64,000 nucleotides of DNA from NCBI GenBank assembly GCA_963664085.2, contig CAXXLO010000002.1, forward strand, positions 4,650,001 through 4,714,000, written 5' to 3'. Under the pieces are notes generated by a model, which saw only the letters and a program-made list of their open reading frames with translations, was not told the origin of the DNA and searched no databases. This DNA is from Bin5 sp022821545. GTDB taxonomy: Bacteria > Chloroflexota > Anaerolineae > Caldilineales > Caldilineaceae. Numbering within the stretch: the first letter of the stretch is position 1; each line of letters begins with the position of its first letter. This document shows positions 41,523-50,147 of this stretch, one piece after another. Position numbers and translations under genes: made by a program.

Positions 41523-42974
41523 TCAGAGACCTCGCTGAAGCCTTCGCAGCGGCGTCCGTGCCTCAAGGATTCCCCAACCGCTCAAAAACAGTGCGAGTGC
41601 CACAATTGCGAGCGCGGTAAGGGAGACGTCGCGTAGCGCGGCGATCTGGGCCGCGGCGGCAGCTTCGGTGACACTTCCAAGGTAATCCGGCCCTGCATAC
41701 GCAGTGACGCGGCTTGCCCAGAGCGCCCCCAGGGCCGCGATGCCGGAAGTGCGTCCAAGTGTACGCCCGATGACGTTGATGCCGCTGACGACCCCAAGAC
41801 GTTCGCGCGGAACGGAGCCCATTACAGCGCTGTTGTTTGGGGACTGAAACAGTCCCATGCCCAGACCCAGGGCGGACACTCGCAAAACGTAGCCGGGAAT
41901 CGACGTATCGACGCTGAGCGTGCTCACGGTGTAACAGCCGAACGCCATCAGAATCAGTCCGGCGCCTGCGATGCGGCGGTAACCGAAACGGTCGGACAGT
42001 GTGCCCGCGAACGGCGAGGCAATCCCAAATGAAATCCAGGTTGTCGTCAGAAGCAGGCCCACGACGACGGGGTCTAACAGGAGCAGGTTCGTCAGGTAGA
42101 AAGGAAGGAGAAGGTAGACGCCCCCGATCACAATGAAGCTGACGAAGCGCATTGAGAGGTTAAGGCTGAACTGAGCGTTCCTGAAAATGGACAGATCGAG
42201 GAGCGGATCCTTCACGCGCCGTTCAGTTTGGATGAAGAGCGCCAGGGCCAGCAGCGAAAGGGCGAACAGTCCCAACATGGCGGTTGAACGGTAGCCGAAG
42301 CGGTTTCCGAATGTCAGGAAAAGAATGAATGTCAACAGAAAGACTGTCATCAGAAAGGAGCCGGTCCAATCGAAGCGTTGCCTGCCGCCGGGGTTGGCGC
42401 CGGGCAGATAGCGCCACGCGAGGAAGAAACTGACACAGCTGAAGGGAAAGCCGACGAAGAAGATCCAGCGCCAGGAGAGGAACTCCAGCAGGATCCCGCC
42501 CAGGAAGGGTCCGGCGACTCCACCGATCGAGACAGCGGCGCTGAACAGTCCTAGGGCCTTGCCGCGTTCCGAAGCGGGAAAGATTTCGGTCACGATGCCC
42601 ATGCTTAAGGCGGTGGCGAATGCGCCGCCGACGGCTTGAACGACACGGAAGAGCAGGAGGAGTTCGATATTCGGGGCCAGTCCGGCCATGACGGACCCAA
42701 TCAAGAAGGCAACGGTCCCGCCCAGAAAGACGGGCCTCTTGCCGATCATGTCGCCCAGCCTGCCCACGCTCAGGATTATGGCCGTCTTTGTAAGTGTGAA
42801 GGAAAGTACGACCCACTGAACAAGCGTAAAATCGGCCTGGAGTTCGTTCACCAGGGCAGGCAGAATAACGACGACGATGGCGCCTTCCTTTGAGTCCAGG
42901 AAAATGCCGCTGCAGATGGCGGCAAAGATGAGCCACCTGTGCCTTGGGGTCAGGGCTTCAGAAAGAGTGGTCAT
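41523..42974 (-). CDS. MFS drug/metabolite transporter, copy 2
   Basis: A 483-residue MFS protein paralogous to the adjacent copy 1. Shared blocks include LAPNIELLL, GGAFATALSMGIVTE, FPASERGKALGLFS, NPGGRQRFDWTG and MGSVPRERLGVVSG. Differences concentrate in the first helix (DSKEGAIVVVILPAL versus SFDGGVVRVVLPAL) and in the C-terminus. The charged D/K/E in helix 1 may alter specificity. It is the first gene of the minus-strand run leading to PhyH and the amidohydrolases. Confidence 0.9.
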   Translation of the reverse strand: MTTLSEALTPRHRWLIFAAICSGIFLDSKEGAIVVVILPALVNELQADFTLVQWVVLSFTLTKTAIILSVGRLGDMIGKRPVFLGGTVAFLIGSVMAGLAPNIELLLLFRVVQAVGGAFATALSMGIVTEIFPASERGKALGLFSAAVSIGGVAGPFLGGILLEFLSWRWIFFVGFPFSCVSFFLAWRYLPGANPGGRQRFDWTGSFLMTVFLLTFILFLTFGNRFGYRSTAMLGLFALSLLALALFIQTERRVKDPLLDLSIFRNAQFSLNLSMRFVSFIVIGGVYLLLPFYLTNLLLLDPVVVGLLLTTTWISFGIASPFAGTLSDRFGYRRIAGAGLILMAFGCYTVSTLSVDTSIPGYVLRVSALGLGMGLFQSPNNSAVMGSVPRERLGVVSGINVIGRTLGRTSGIAALGALWASRVTAYAGPDYLGSVTEAAAAAQIAALRDVSLTALAIVALALFLSGWGILEARTPLRRLQRGL

Positions 42975-43103
42975 GAATCAGTGAGGATTACCCGGCGCGG
43001 CCCAGGACGAAGGGAGCGGACTGGCCAGTGGAGAGAACAGCGGCATCAGCACGACATAGAGCTATTGAGAACCGGCTGTCAGAATAGAAGTAGCCCCCTT
43101 CGA

Positions 43104-44849
43104 TCACTGCGGCCGAGCGGTGCGGCGGGTGACTGTCAGTAAACTATCCGGCTGAAGCGATCCCCCGTCGATCATAGTGACGACGCGGTCCGGCCAGCGC
43201 ACCTCCAGCGCAATGATGCTGCTGTCTCGCGGCAGTCCAAAGTGTTGGCGGGCGCTGCGGCCGGACAGGTAGCCGCCGGCGGCATGTACGCTGCGGCGAT
43301 AGATGCCGGTCGACGTATGCAGGAGCAGCTCGGCGCCCAGCGCGCGCGTGTTGCCGCTGCCGGGATGGCGCAGATCCACCAGCAGGGACCGGCCGCTGCA
43401 AAGTTGGTTCTCGAACAGTTGGGACGGGGAACGCAGATTGTTGATCAGAACGTCCGGATCGCCGTCGCCGTCGAAATCGGCCATGCTCATGCTGCGCCCG
43501 CCGGCCCTGCTGTTCAGCCGCCATTCGGGCGCGGGCGTGAAGCGGTTGCCTCCTTCGTTGCGATAGGCCTGGTTCTCTTCCACCAGCTCATCGCCGGGCA
43601 GATGGCGAAAGATCTCCATCGCCGTCATGCCGTTGACGACGTACAGATCGAGCAGGCCGTCCTGGTCGATGTCGCCAAACTGCGCCGACCAGCTCCAGCC
43701 GCTGAAGGGGATGCGCCACGCCGCTGCCTGGTCCGACCATGTATCGCCCTGCCGTTCCTGGAGGACGTTGGCCATCACCTGCGGGCCGTCGTCCGGGCTG
43801 GGCGGAGGCATCGTCTCCATTACCGGCAGCCACTGGCGCATAATTTCGGGCTCTTCAGAGTAGGGATGCATGTCGGCGGCGAACAGCTCCAGCCGGCCGT
43901 CGTTGTCGATGTCGCCGCTGTCGAAGCTCATCGTGCTGAAGGTCGTTGTGGCGAATGGCTCTGTTGCCAGCCAGCTGCCGTCGCGCTGGCCGAGGAAGAC
44001 GGCGTCGCGCACGTCAAAGTCGTTGCCTACCAGGATGTCCAGGCGGCGGTCGCCGTTCAGGTCTAGTAGTTGCAGCGCCAGCCCCTGGGCGCGAGACGCC
44101 AGGCGTGTTGGCAGGAACTGCCCATTGTCGTTTTCGTAGGCGAATACGCCGTTCTGAACGGTTGCGTCCAGCGCGCGCCGCCCTATTTGCTTCTCAAGCG
44201 ACGCGTCGTAAGAAGCCGTCACCAGGTCGAGGTCGCCGTCGCTGTCAAGGTCGCCCCACTGTAGCGAGTACGCGAACCCCCGGACCCCCTGAAGACGGGT
44301 CGGCTCCTGCTCGTTGCTGAAGGGCGCGGAGCCGTCTTCGCCGCCCCGATTGCGCCAGAAGAGAAGAATCCCCGTCCGGCTGGTGGCGGTGATGTCGAGC
44401 CAGCCGTCGCCGTCTACGTCGACGAGCGCCAGCCCGCGCAGGCTGCCGTCGAGCAGGAGTTGCGGGCGGAACTGCCAGTCGCCTTCGTTCCAGAAAATCT
44501 GGTTGGGGCCGAGCAGATTGGCGAGGACGAAATCTTCGTCGCCGTCGTTGTCGAGGTCGCCGACCGCGAGGCCGGCCCCGTTGCTGGTGAAGTAGGTGAC
44601 GCGTTCGAAGGCGGCGCCGGTAACGTGGGGTAGTTCATGTTCGACGAAGCCGCCGCTACAGGGACGCGATTGCGCGCCGGACTGCGTCTCAGAGGCGGCC
44701 TGAAGATCCGAAGAGTGTACTGTGATGCCGGGCGAGTCTGACAACGCGCTGTAGGAAGTCGAACCGGGCAAGGCGTCGTAGACGAAACCGGCTGAGCAGC
44801 CGCAGAGGAGAAGCGCTGAGACAAAGATTGCAGGAAAGAAAGTGCGCAT
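43104..44849 (-). CDS. FG-GAP/VCBS repeat lipoprotein with C-terminal UnbV (ASPIC) domain
   Basis: A 581-residue exported protein. The lipoprotein signal is VSALLLCGCS with Cys16-Cys18. It has a series of FG-GAP/VCBS repeats with the D-x-D/N-x-D-G-D-x-D-L/F pattern (GDLDNDGDEDF, VDVDGDGWLDI, GDLDSDGDLDL, ADFDGDGDPDV), which form a calcium-binding beta-propeller. The C-terminal ASPIC/UnbV domain includes GGYLSGRSARQHFGLP and EVRWPDRV. It is probably anchored outside the cell and binds glycans or proteins. It lies 18 bp after the sugar-permease genes, so it may be a binding or capture partner of the transporter. Confidence 0.88.
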   Translation of the reverse strand: MRTFFPAIFVSALLLCGCSAGFVYDALPGSTSYSALSDSPGITVHSSDLQAASETQSGAQSRPCSGGFVEHELPHVTGAAFERVTYFTSNGAGLAVGDLDNDGDEDFVLANLLGPNQIFWNEGDWQFRPQLLLDGSLRGLALVDVDGDGWLDITATSRTGILLFWRNRGGEDGSAPFSNEQEPTRLQGVRGFAYSLQWGDLDSDGDLDLVTASYDASLEKQIGRRALDATVQNGVFAYENDNGQFLPTRLASRAQGLALQLLDLNGDRRLDILVGNDFDVRDAVFLGQRDGSWLATEPFATTTFSTMSFDSGDIDNDGRLELFAADMHPYSEEPEIMRQWLPVMETMPPPSPDDGPQVMANVLQERQGDTWSDQAAAWRIPFSGWSWSAQFGDIDQDGLLDLYVVNGMTAMEIFRHLPGDELVEENQAYRNEGGNRFTPAPEWRLNSRAGGRSMSMADFDGDGDPDVLINNLRSPSQLFENQLCSGRSLLVDLRHPGSGNTRALGAELLLHTSTGIYRRSVHAAGGYLSGRSARQHFGLPRDSSIIALEVRWPDRVVTMIDGGSLQPDSLLTVTRRTARPQ

Positions 44850-44867
44850 GTTGGCTGCTCTTACTTC

Positions 44868-45782
44868 CTAGCCCTTCATTCCCGTCAGCGAGATTCCTTC
44901 GATAAATGTACGCTGGGCGAAAAAGAAAGTTACGATGATGGGGAGGGCGACAAGTGTACTCACGGCCATCAGGTACGGAATGCCGTTGCTGAAATTCCCC
45001 ACGTCGTTGGCGCGTCGCGACAGTTGTTCGATTCCCAACGCGAGAGGGTAGCGATTTTCGTCACGCAAATAGATCAGCGGACCCAGATAGTCGTTCCAAG
45101 CCCATAGGAATCGGAAAAGGGCGACGACGGCAAGGGCCGGCTTGGTCAAGGGCAGGATAATGCGGAAGAGGATGCCAAACTCGCTGGCGCCGTCAATGCG
45201 CGCGGCGTCGGAAAGTTCCTCGGGAAGGGTCATGAAAAACTGGCGCAGCAGGAATACGATGTAGGGATGGCTGAACAGTGCCGGCACAACCAACGGGCGG
45301 TAAGTGTCCAGCCAGCCCAGCCACTTGAATGTGATAAAGAGCGGGACCATCGTCACGGCCCAGGGTAGCATCATCGTCATTACCACCAGCCAAAAGATTG
45401 TATCCCGCCCCGGCCAGCGGATGCGAGAAAACCCATAGGCAACGATCGTGGAGGAGAGCACTGTAAACGCAACGGCAGGTACGGTATAGAAAACAACCGA
45501 ATTGACGGCGTACCGTGTAAAGGGCAGAATTTGCCAGCCCTCGATGAAGTTTTCGGGATGGATGGGGAAGGGCAACAGGATCGGCGGCATCGTGTAAACT
45601 TGCGAGTCTACCTTTAGCGCCGAGCTGATCATCCAGTAAAGGGGGAAAGCGAAGCTGAGGGTGAGAGGAATCAGCACCGCATACTTGATGACTTCAAGCA
45701 GGATCGTCTGCCAGCGATTGCCTGTGTCATGGTATTGGCGCGGCGCCGGCCTTGTTCTGCTCTCCGATGCGATGGTCGTCAT
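44868..45782 (-). CDS. ABC sugar transporter permease, MalG type
   Basis: A 304-residue permease with six membrane segments (first about 34-53). The EAA loop is ELSDAARIDGASEFGILFRIILPLTKP, where the ATPase docks. It starts inside the stop of the upstream permease gene (a 4-base ATGA overlap), so the two are translationally coupled. It belongs to the CUT1 family of oligosaccharide importers. Confidence 0.93.
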   Translation of the reverse strand: MTTIASESRTRPAPRQYHDTGNRWQTILLEVIKYAVLIPLTLSFAFPLYWMISSALKVDSQVYTMPPILLPFPIHPENFIEGWQILPFTRYAVNSVVFYTVPAVAFTVLSSTIVAYGFSRIRWPGRDTIFWLVVMTMMLPWAVTMVPLFITFKWLGWLDTYRPLVVPALFSHPYIVFLLRQFFMTLPEELSDAARIDGASEFGILFRIILPLTKPALAVVALFRFLWAWNDYLGPLIYLRDENRYPLALGIEQLSRRANDVGNFSNGIPYLMAVSTLVALPIIVTFFFAQRTFIEGISLTGMKG

Positions 45783-46696
45783 TTCTCACCCCCGTAATAG
45801 ACCCAACGGGCCGAGGACTTGAAAATGATGAGTGAGAATACTACGATTATCAGGAACAATATCCAGGCTAAGGCTGACGCCTTTCCCATCCTCAAGTATT
45901 CGAAGGCATTGCGATAGAGATGAATCAGATAAAACTCTGTCGAGTTCATCGGGCCGCCCTCGGTAAGAAGCCAGGGGACGGTAAACTCTTGGAATGCGAC
46001 AATAAGCCCCATTATCAAATTGAACAGAATGATGGGGGAGGTCAATGGTACTGTGACGTTGCGAAATCTGTGCCACAGATTGGCACCGTCCACTGTCGCG
46101 GCCTCGTAGAGAGAGCGGGGAACATCCTGCAACGCTGCCAGAAATATCACGACGGCAGCCCCTTGTGCCCATATTGCTACCAGGATCAGTGAGGGCTTGG
46201 CCCATCCCGGATTGGAGAGAAAAGGGATGATGGGTAGGCCGAAATAGCGCAGTACACCGTTTATGGCGCCGTATTGAACATTCATCAGGAACTGCCACAC
46301 CATCGCCGATGCCACCGCAGGAACAATTGAAGGGACGTATATTACGCTGCGGAAAAAGGAGCGGGCAACGATCCTGGAGTTCAACATATTTGCTATCAGA
46401 AATGCTGCGCCGACGCCAAAGGGTACACTGAGCCCCACATAGAAGAGCGTGTTGTACATCACGTTCCAGAAATGAGGATCGTCGAAGAAGAGGGTCAGAT
46501 AATTTTTCGCCCCAAGAAAGACAGGCGGTCGCAGCAGATCGTAGCGGGTGAGGCTGTAATACAGTGAAGACAGAAGAGGATAGATCGTAAAGAGAAGAAA
46601 ACCCAGTGCCCAAGGTGAGACGAACAGCAGTCCCAGACGCAGGTTTCGCCACTCCTGTGGCGTGTAGCGACTGACCTTTTCTGTGCTGGCTGCCAT
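45779..46696 (-). CDS. ABC sugar transporter permease, MalF type
   Basis: A 305-residue permease with six membrane segments. The EAA motif reads SLYEAATVDGANLWHRFRNVTVPLTSP. The start at ATG 46696 follows GAAGGAG; an in-frame ATG at 46711 is less well placed. It is the second gene of the importer operon, after the binding protein and a hairpin, before the MalG-type permease. Confidence 0.93.
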   Translation of the reverse strand: MAASTEKVSRYTPQEWRNLRLGLLFVSPWALGFLLFTIYPLLSSLYYSLTRYDLLRPPVFLGAKNYLTLFFDDPHFWNVMYNTLFYVGLSVPFGVGAAFLIANMLNSRIVARSFFRSVIYVPSIVPAVASAMVWQFLMNVQYGAINGVLRYFGLPIIPFLSNPGWAKPSLILVAIWAQGAAVVIFLAALQDVPRSLYEAATVDGANLWHRFRNVTVPLTSPIILFNLIMGLIVAFQEFTVPWLLTEGGPMNSTEFYLIHLYRNAFEYLRMGKASALAWILFLIIVVFSLIIFKSSARWVYYGGEK

Positions 46697-46722
46697 ACGG
46701 GACTCCTTCACTTATCCAAGTG

Positions 46723-46757
46723 TTTGGCGGCCGGACCCTTGGGATCCGGCCGCCAAA
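46723..46757 (-). promoter_or_regulatory. Intercistronic hairpin, binding protein to permease
   Basis: A perfect 13-bp inverted repeat (46723-46735 with 46745-46757), loop 9 nt, in the 70-bp gap between the binding-protein stop and the permease start. In sugar ABC operons such a hairpin often raises binding-protein mRNA levels relative to the permeases by protecting the 3' end or by partial termination. Confidence 0.65.
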
Positions 46758-46766
46758 CGGCGAAAA

Positions 46767-48122
46767 TCAGAGGCCTTGGGCTTCCCACTCGTCTTCGGCG
46801 CGCTTTTGCAACTCCGCCACAGCTTCTTCAGGTGTGATCAGGTCGCGGTAGACCTGCTCGCGGAGATCCCAGAGCTGGGTATTCACGAACCAATGTATTG
46901 GCGAACGGCGGCCAACGATCCAGTCTGTGACCTCACCAATATTGTCGACGTAGAAACGCAGACCAGGGAAAGTGTCAGGATCGAGAGTAGTCAGCCACGT
47001 CTCGATGCCCATGATCCAGCCAACCTCGTGGAAAATGATGTCCAGAGGCTCATTGGTGTGCAGGTATTCAGCGACCTTGAACATGCCGTCAGGGTTCTTG
47101 CCGTCGCGGTAGATCTGTACCATGTGGGGCCCGGTAGCCATGATCTTGGCTCCCTCGCGGAAGGCGGGAACAGGCGCCCAGGTAGCACGGTTGTGGACTG
47201 CTACTTCCGGCTTCTGGATCGTGGTTTCGCCGGCGTGCCAGTAACCTTCGATAATCATCGACTGGACCTCGGCGTTGAAGGCTGCCCCCCAAGTGCCCTG
47301 TCCCTCGACCGACCGCAGACCCGCGAAGTTATCCGGCCCGATGAAACGGAAAAATTCGGACTGCATTTGAATGCCCTGGGCCATGAGTTCGTGGTTCAGG
47401 TCGAAGGTCTGCTCCTCGTCGTTCCACCAGGTATGGCCGTAGGAGGTTGCGATAAAATCGGGTTCGCCGGCCATGGCGTCAATCGGGTCAAGGCCGATGC
47501 GGAGTACGTTTCCGCCATCGTCAAACTTTGAAAGCTCCTTGTGCCATTCCAGGACGCCTTCCCAGGTCAAAGGTGGATTGTCGGGGTCAAGGCCGGCCTC
47601 TTCGACGTGCTGAGCGTTGTAGTTCAACCCATACCAGAGGAAAGATTCGACCGATGGTACGCCGATCAGATCGGCGCCGTAGAATCCTCCCTGCCAGACG
47701 GCATCGACAACGTTGTCGGGGTCGATGATCTCGCTGGAGTCCACCATGTCGTTGACGGGAAGGCAAACACCTCTCGCCCAGAGGCCGGGATAGTCCATGT
47801 TGGAGCCGCCGTCGGGAGGGTCACCCGCTGCCAAAGCAGTCAGAACTGCCTCATTATTGGTACTGCCGCGGTAGTCCAATGTCGTGTTTTCGCCGACGTG
47901 CGCCTTGAAACTGTCAAGCTGCGAGAAAGTCTCGACAGCCGGGTCCAGGTTTCCCCAGGCATACCACCAGGAGATGGTCTGGGGTTCTGCGGCCATAGAG
48001 TCATCGCCTTCCGAGGCGGCTGGCGCAGGTGAAGGTGCGGCGCAGGCGGCCAGCGCGGCGCCGCCTGCCACGAGGCCGCTTGTGCGCAGGAAGTCGCGGC
48101 GGCTGATGCTTTGTCGGGTCAC
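46767..48122 (-). CDS. ABC sugar-binding lipoprotein with Tat-type signal
   Basis: A 451-residue extracellular solute-binding protein (family 1). The N-terminus has a twin-arginine motif (ISRRDFLRTS, Arg8-Arg9) and a lipobox LAACAA with Cys27. The mature part has typical GKWHD-like binding lobes, for example WWYAWGNLDPAV and the C-terminal EEAVAELQKRAEDEWEAQGL. It probably captures an oligosaccharide for the MalF/MalG pair. The start is GTG 48122, set by AAGGAGG; the in-frame ATG at 48158 has none. No ATPase gene is nearby. Confidence 0.93.
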   Translation of the reverse strand: MTRQSISRRDFLRTSGLVAGGAALAACAAPSPAPAASEGDDSMAAEPQTISWWYAWGNLDPAVETFSQLDSFKAHVGENTTLDYRGSTNNEAVLTALAAGDPPDGGSNMDYPGLWARGVCLPVNDMVDSSEIIDPDNVVDAVWQGGFYGADLIGVPSVESFLWYGLNYNAQHVEEAGLDPDNPPLTWEGVLEWHKELSKFDDGGNVLRIGLDPIDAMAGEPDFIATSYGHTWWNDEEQTFDLNHELMAQGIQMQSEFFRFIGPDNFAGLRSVEGQGTWGAAFNAEVQSMIIEGYWHAGETTIQKPEVAVHNRATWAPVPAFREGAKIMATGPHMVQIYRDGKNPDGMFKVAEYLHTNEPLDIIFHEVGWIMGIETWLTTLDPDTFPGLRFYVDNIGEVTDWIVGRRSPIHWFVNTQLWDLREQVYRDLITPEEAVAELQKRAEDEWEAQGL

Positions 48123-48296
48123 TAGATTTTCCTCCTTGGGATGAACTTTTCGGGACAATGCCGACTGGATTCGCTAACGTTGTAAGGTTTGAGACCGATC
48201 ATCAATCTTGGTCTTGCCGCGGCCGATCCTGTCCTGACGGACGGGTCGCTTACGTTTGGGGAGGGCATGTCGGACACAGTCCAAACAGATCAGGTG

Positions 48297-48335
48297 CATC
48301 CGGCTGAGGGCGCAGACCTCTGCGGCAGCCGGATG
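48297..48335. promoter_or_regulatory. Long compound hairpin upstream of sugar ABC operon
   Basis: An outer 10-bp stem (48297-48306 with 48326-48335) encloses an inner stem CGCAGA/TCTGCG. There is no U-run on either side, so it may be an operator-like cruciform or a leader structure 175 nt upstream of the binding-protein start. Confidence 0.5.
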
Positions 48336-48436
48336 TTGGACGCGTCAAGGGGAGCATAACAGAAAGCCGCTCCAAGAACAATTTTCCGTGTTCTCCTGAG
48401 TGCATCCCAAACCATTGTCCGCCAAGTGGGTCCCTG

Positions 48437-48493
48437 CCCTCTCTCCTCGCAGTTCCCCTCTCTCACTCCTCTCCCCTCTCTCCTCGCAGTTCC
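48437..48493 (+). repeat. CT-rich direct repeat pair
   Basis: Two identical 20-bp copies (48437-48456 and 48474-48493) separated by 17 bp of CT-rich sequence. Similar pyrimidine-rich tracts lie near 8450-8486 and 17985-18040, always between genes. Confidence 0.75.
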
Positions 48494-48737
48494 GAATTTG
48501 CGCCTTCAGAAAACCTGTGCTAGTTTTTGCATGATTCCGATTCTGATGCACTGGCCTGCGCCCAAACGCACGCCCCTGCAGTCCACGAGGCCCGATCTCG
48601 TGATAGTTTCGTTATATCACTGGTCCGGGCCTTTCCGCGTTCTCTGCAACCCAAGCGGCGGCCCGGCCCCAACTACCATCTCACCGGCCGGCCGCACACA
48701 CAACCGCTGGCCTGCACATGCCAAGGAGTAATCCATT

Positions 48738-49643
48738 ATGTCCACAACACGCTGCACAGGAATCAGAAAAGACGGCCAGCCCTGCCAGGCCAACGGTCTC
48801 GAACAGTACGGCGGCCTCTGCCTCGCGCACGGCGCACCGCCCGAACAGGCCCGCGAGTGGCGTTCCCGCGGCGGCAAAAACTCCGCCACCGCCGTCCGCC
48901 GCGACAACCGCATGCCCGAACAGCTCAAACATGCTCTCGACATCGTGCAGGACAGCATGGACCAGTTGGCCCAACAGGAACCCACGCCCGCCATCTGCAA
49001 CGCCATCAGCCGCAGCGCCCAAACCCTGATCAACATCCGCCGCCGCGCCGACGAGGAAATGGAGCTCATCCGCGCCGAAGAAATTCAGGCCGCCGCCGCC
49101 GACATCGCCGGCGGGCACCCCGACCTCGACGTCCTCGAAGCCGCCGCCGACATCAAAGCCCGCCTCGACCGCTTCTCCAGTGAAGCCCTCGTCGAACAGG
49201 GCTACGCCGAATTCAAGGCATCCGACAACCCGGACAATCCCCCCGATGTCGTCCTCAACGACAGGGGCCGCCTCCGCTTCGGCTTCTACGACATCTACCT
49301 CACGCAAAAGATGCTGACTGACGTGGAAAGTGTGATAGCCTACCATAACCCTGACGCGCACGGCGCTCTCGACTCTTCCCACAACATCCACATATTGAAT
49401 ATGCACGAACTCGATGTCCAGGACATGCTCACCGCTCTGGCGCACGGCCCCGCAACACCCGTAGACCCTCTGACCGGCCAGCCCTTTACCAAAGTCCCGC
49501 TCCAGCTGAAAGTCAGAAACGAGAGCGGTGAATTGGTCCGCTGCGACCAGGACCCGCAAGAACGCCTCCCGGAGCTACTCGACAGGCTCAGAGAGTGTAG
49601 GAGTGACCTTGAGGAGCTATCTGAAGGCAAAAGGGTGACGTGA
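48738..49643 (+). CDS. C-skewed gene for a Cys3His-motif protein, possibly phage-derived
   Basis: A 301-residue protein. The N-terminus has a likely zinc motif C6-x9-C16-x11-C28-x2-H31 (RCTGIRKDGQPC, then LCLAHG), as in small zinc modules of phage- or plasmid-related proteins with an RKDGxPC signature. The rest is helical and Glu/Ala-rich (about 60-160), then VVLNDRGRLRFGFYDIYLTQ. No catalytic motif is seen. Codon use is biased to C at the third position, with a coding-strand C excess unlike its neighbours. The ribosome site CAAGGAG is strong. A terminase small-subunit-like or regulatory role is possible but unproven. Confidence 0.65.
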   Translation: MSTTRCTGIRKDGQPCQANGLEQYGGLCLAHGAPPEQAREWRSRGGKNSATAVRRDNRMPEQLKHALDIVQDSMDQLAQQEPTPAICNAISRSAQTLINIRRRADEEMELIRAEEIQAAAADIAGGHPDLDVLEAAADIKARLDRFSSEALVEQGYAEFKASDNPDNPPDVVLNDRGRLRFGFYDIYLTQKMLTDVESVIAYHNPDAHGALDSSHNIHILNMHELDVQDMLTALAHGPATPVDPLTGQPFTKVPLQLKVRNESGELVRCDQDPQERLPELLDRLRECRSDLEELSEGKRVT

Positions 49644-50147
49644 TGCAACAAACAAATATAATATAACATCCAAAGCTGCGCCCATCGGGCGGCGGCTGTA
49701 TACCCCTGCCCGCAACCCGCCCCCAAAACCGCAAATCCACCCCAATCTCCCCCATTCTCCCCCAAATTCGCCCAAATCCGCACCCGAACCCCCCTCGCGC
49801 CCCCCATACCCCGCCCATACCCCCTCTCGCGCCCCCCGCCGCCCCTCCCCAACCCGCCAAAACGCCCCCATCCACCCGCAACCCGCCCCCACCCCCACCC
49901 CAATTTCCCCCCAAACTCTCACACTCTCTCGCCCAACGCCCCCAAATCGCCGCAGCACCAAAAACTGAAAACCAAAAACTAAAAACTGCCCTTCCAAAAA
50001 CTGCCGTTCCAAAAGCTGTCCCGAAAAGTCTCTTTCACAGGTACGGCGATTGGCGATAGAATGAAATCCGAGAGTCAACAGAAGGCCGCGGCCGGTCCCG
50101 GTCCAACGCGCAGACCCGCCCAACGCCCACAAAAAGGCGGCAAGACC
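49644..50147. other. C-run intergenic region, quadruplex-prone on minus strand
   Basis: A 504-bp gap. About 49680-49930 is almost free of G on the plus strand and carries many C3-C6 runs (for example 49882-49901: four runs split by single bases), so the minus strand has repeated G-tracts. It is followed by A-rich AAAAACTG-type repeats (about 49968-50025). Apparent reading frames here are artefacts of the composition. Confidence 0.7.

Larger units (their letters stand above)
48123..48737. other. Divergent intergenic region with hairpin and CT-rich repeats
   Basis: A 615-bp gap. It contains a long hairpin (48297-48335), two 20-bp CT-rich direct repeats (48437-48456, 48474-48493) and a TTTGCGCCTTCAGA motif near 48498. 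It ends with AAGGAG before the 301-aa gene. A minus-strand TTGATG/TACAAC pair near 48190-48215 has a 15-bp spacer, too short to be convincing. No gene in it is credible. Confidence 0.5.
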
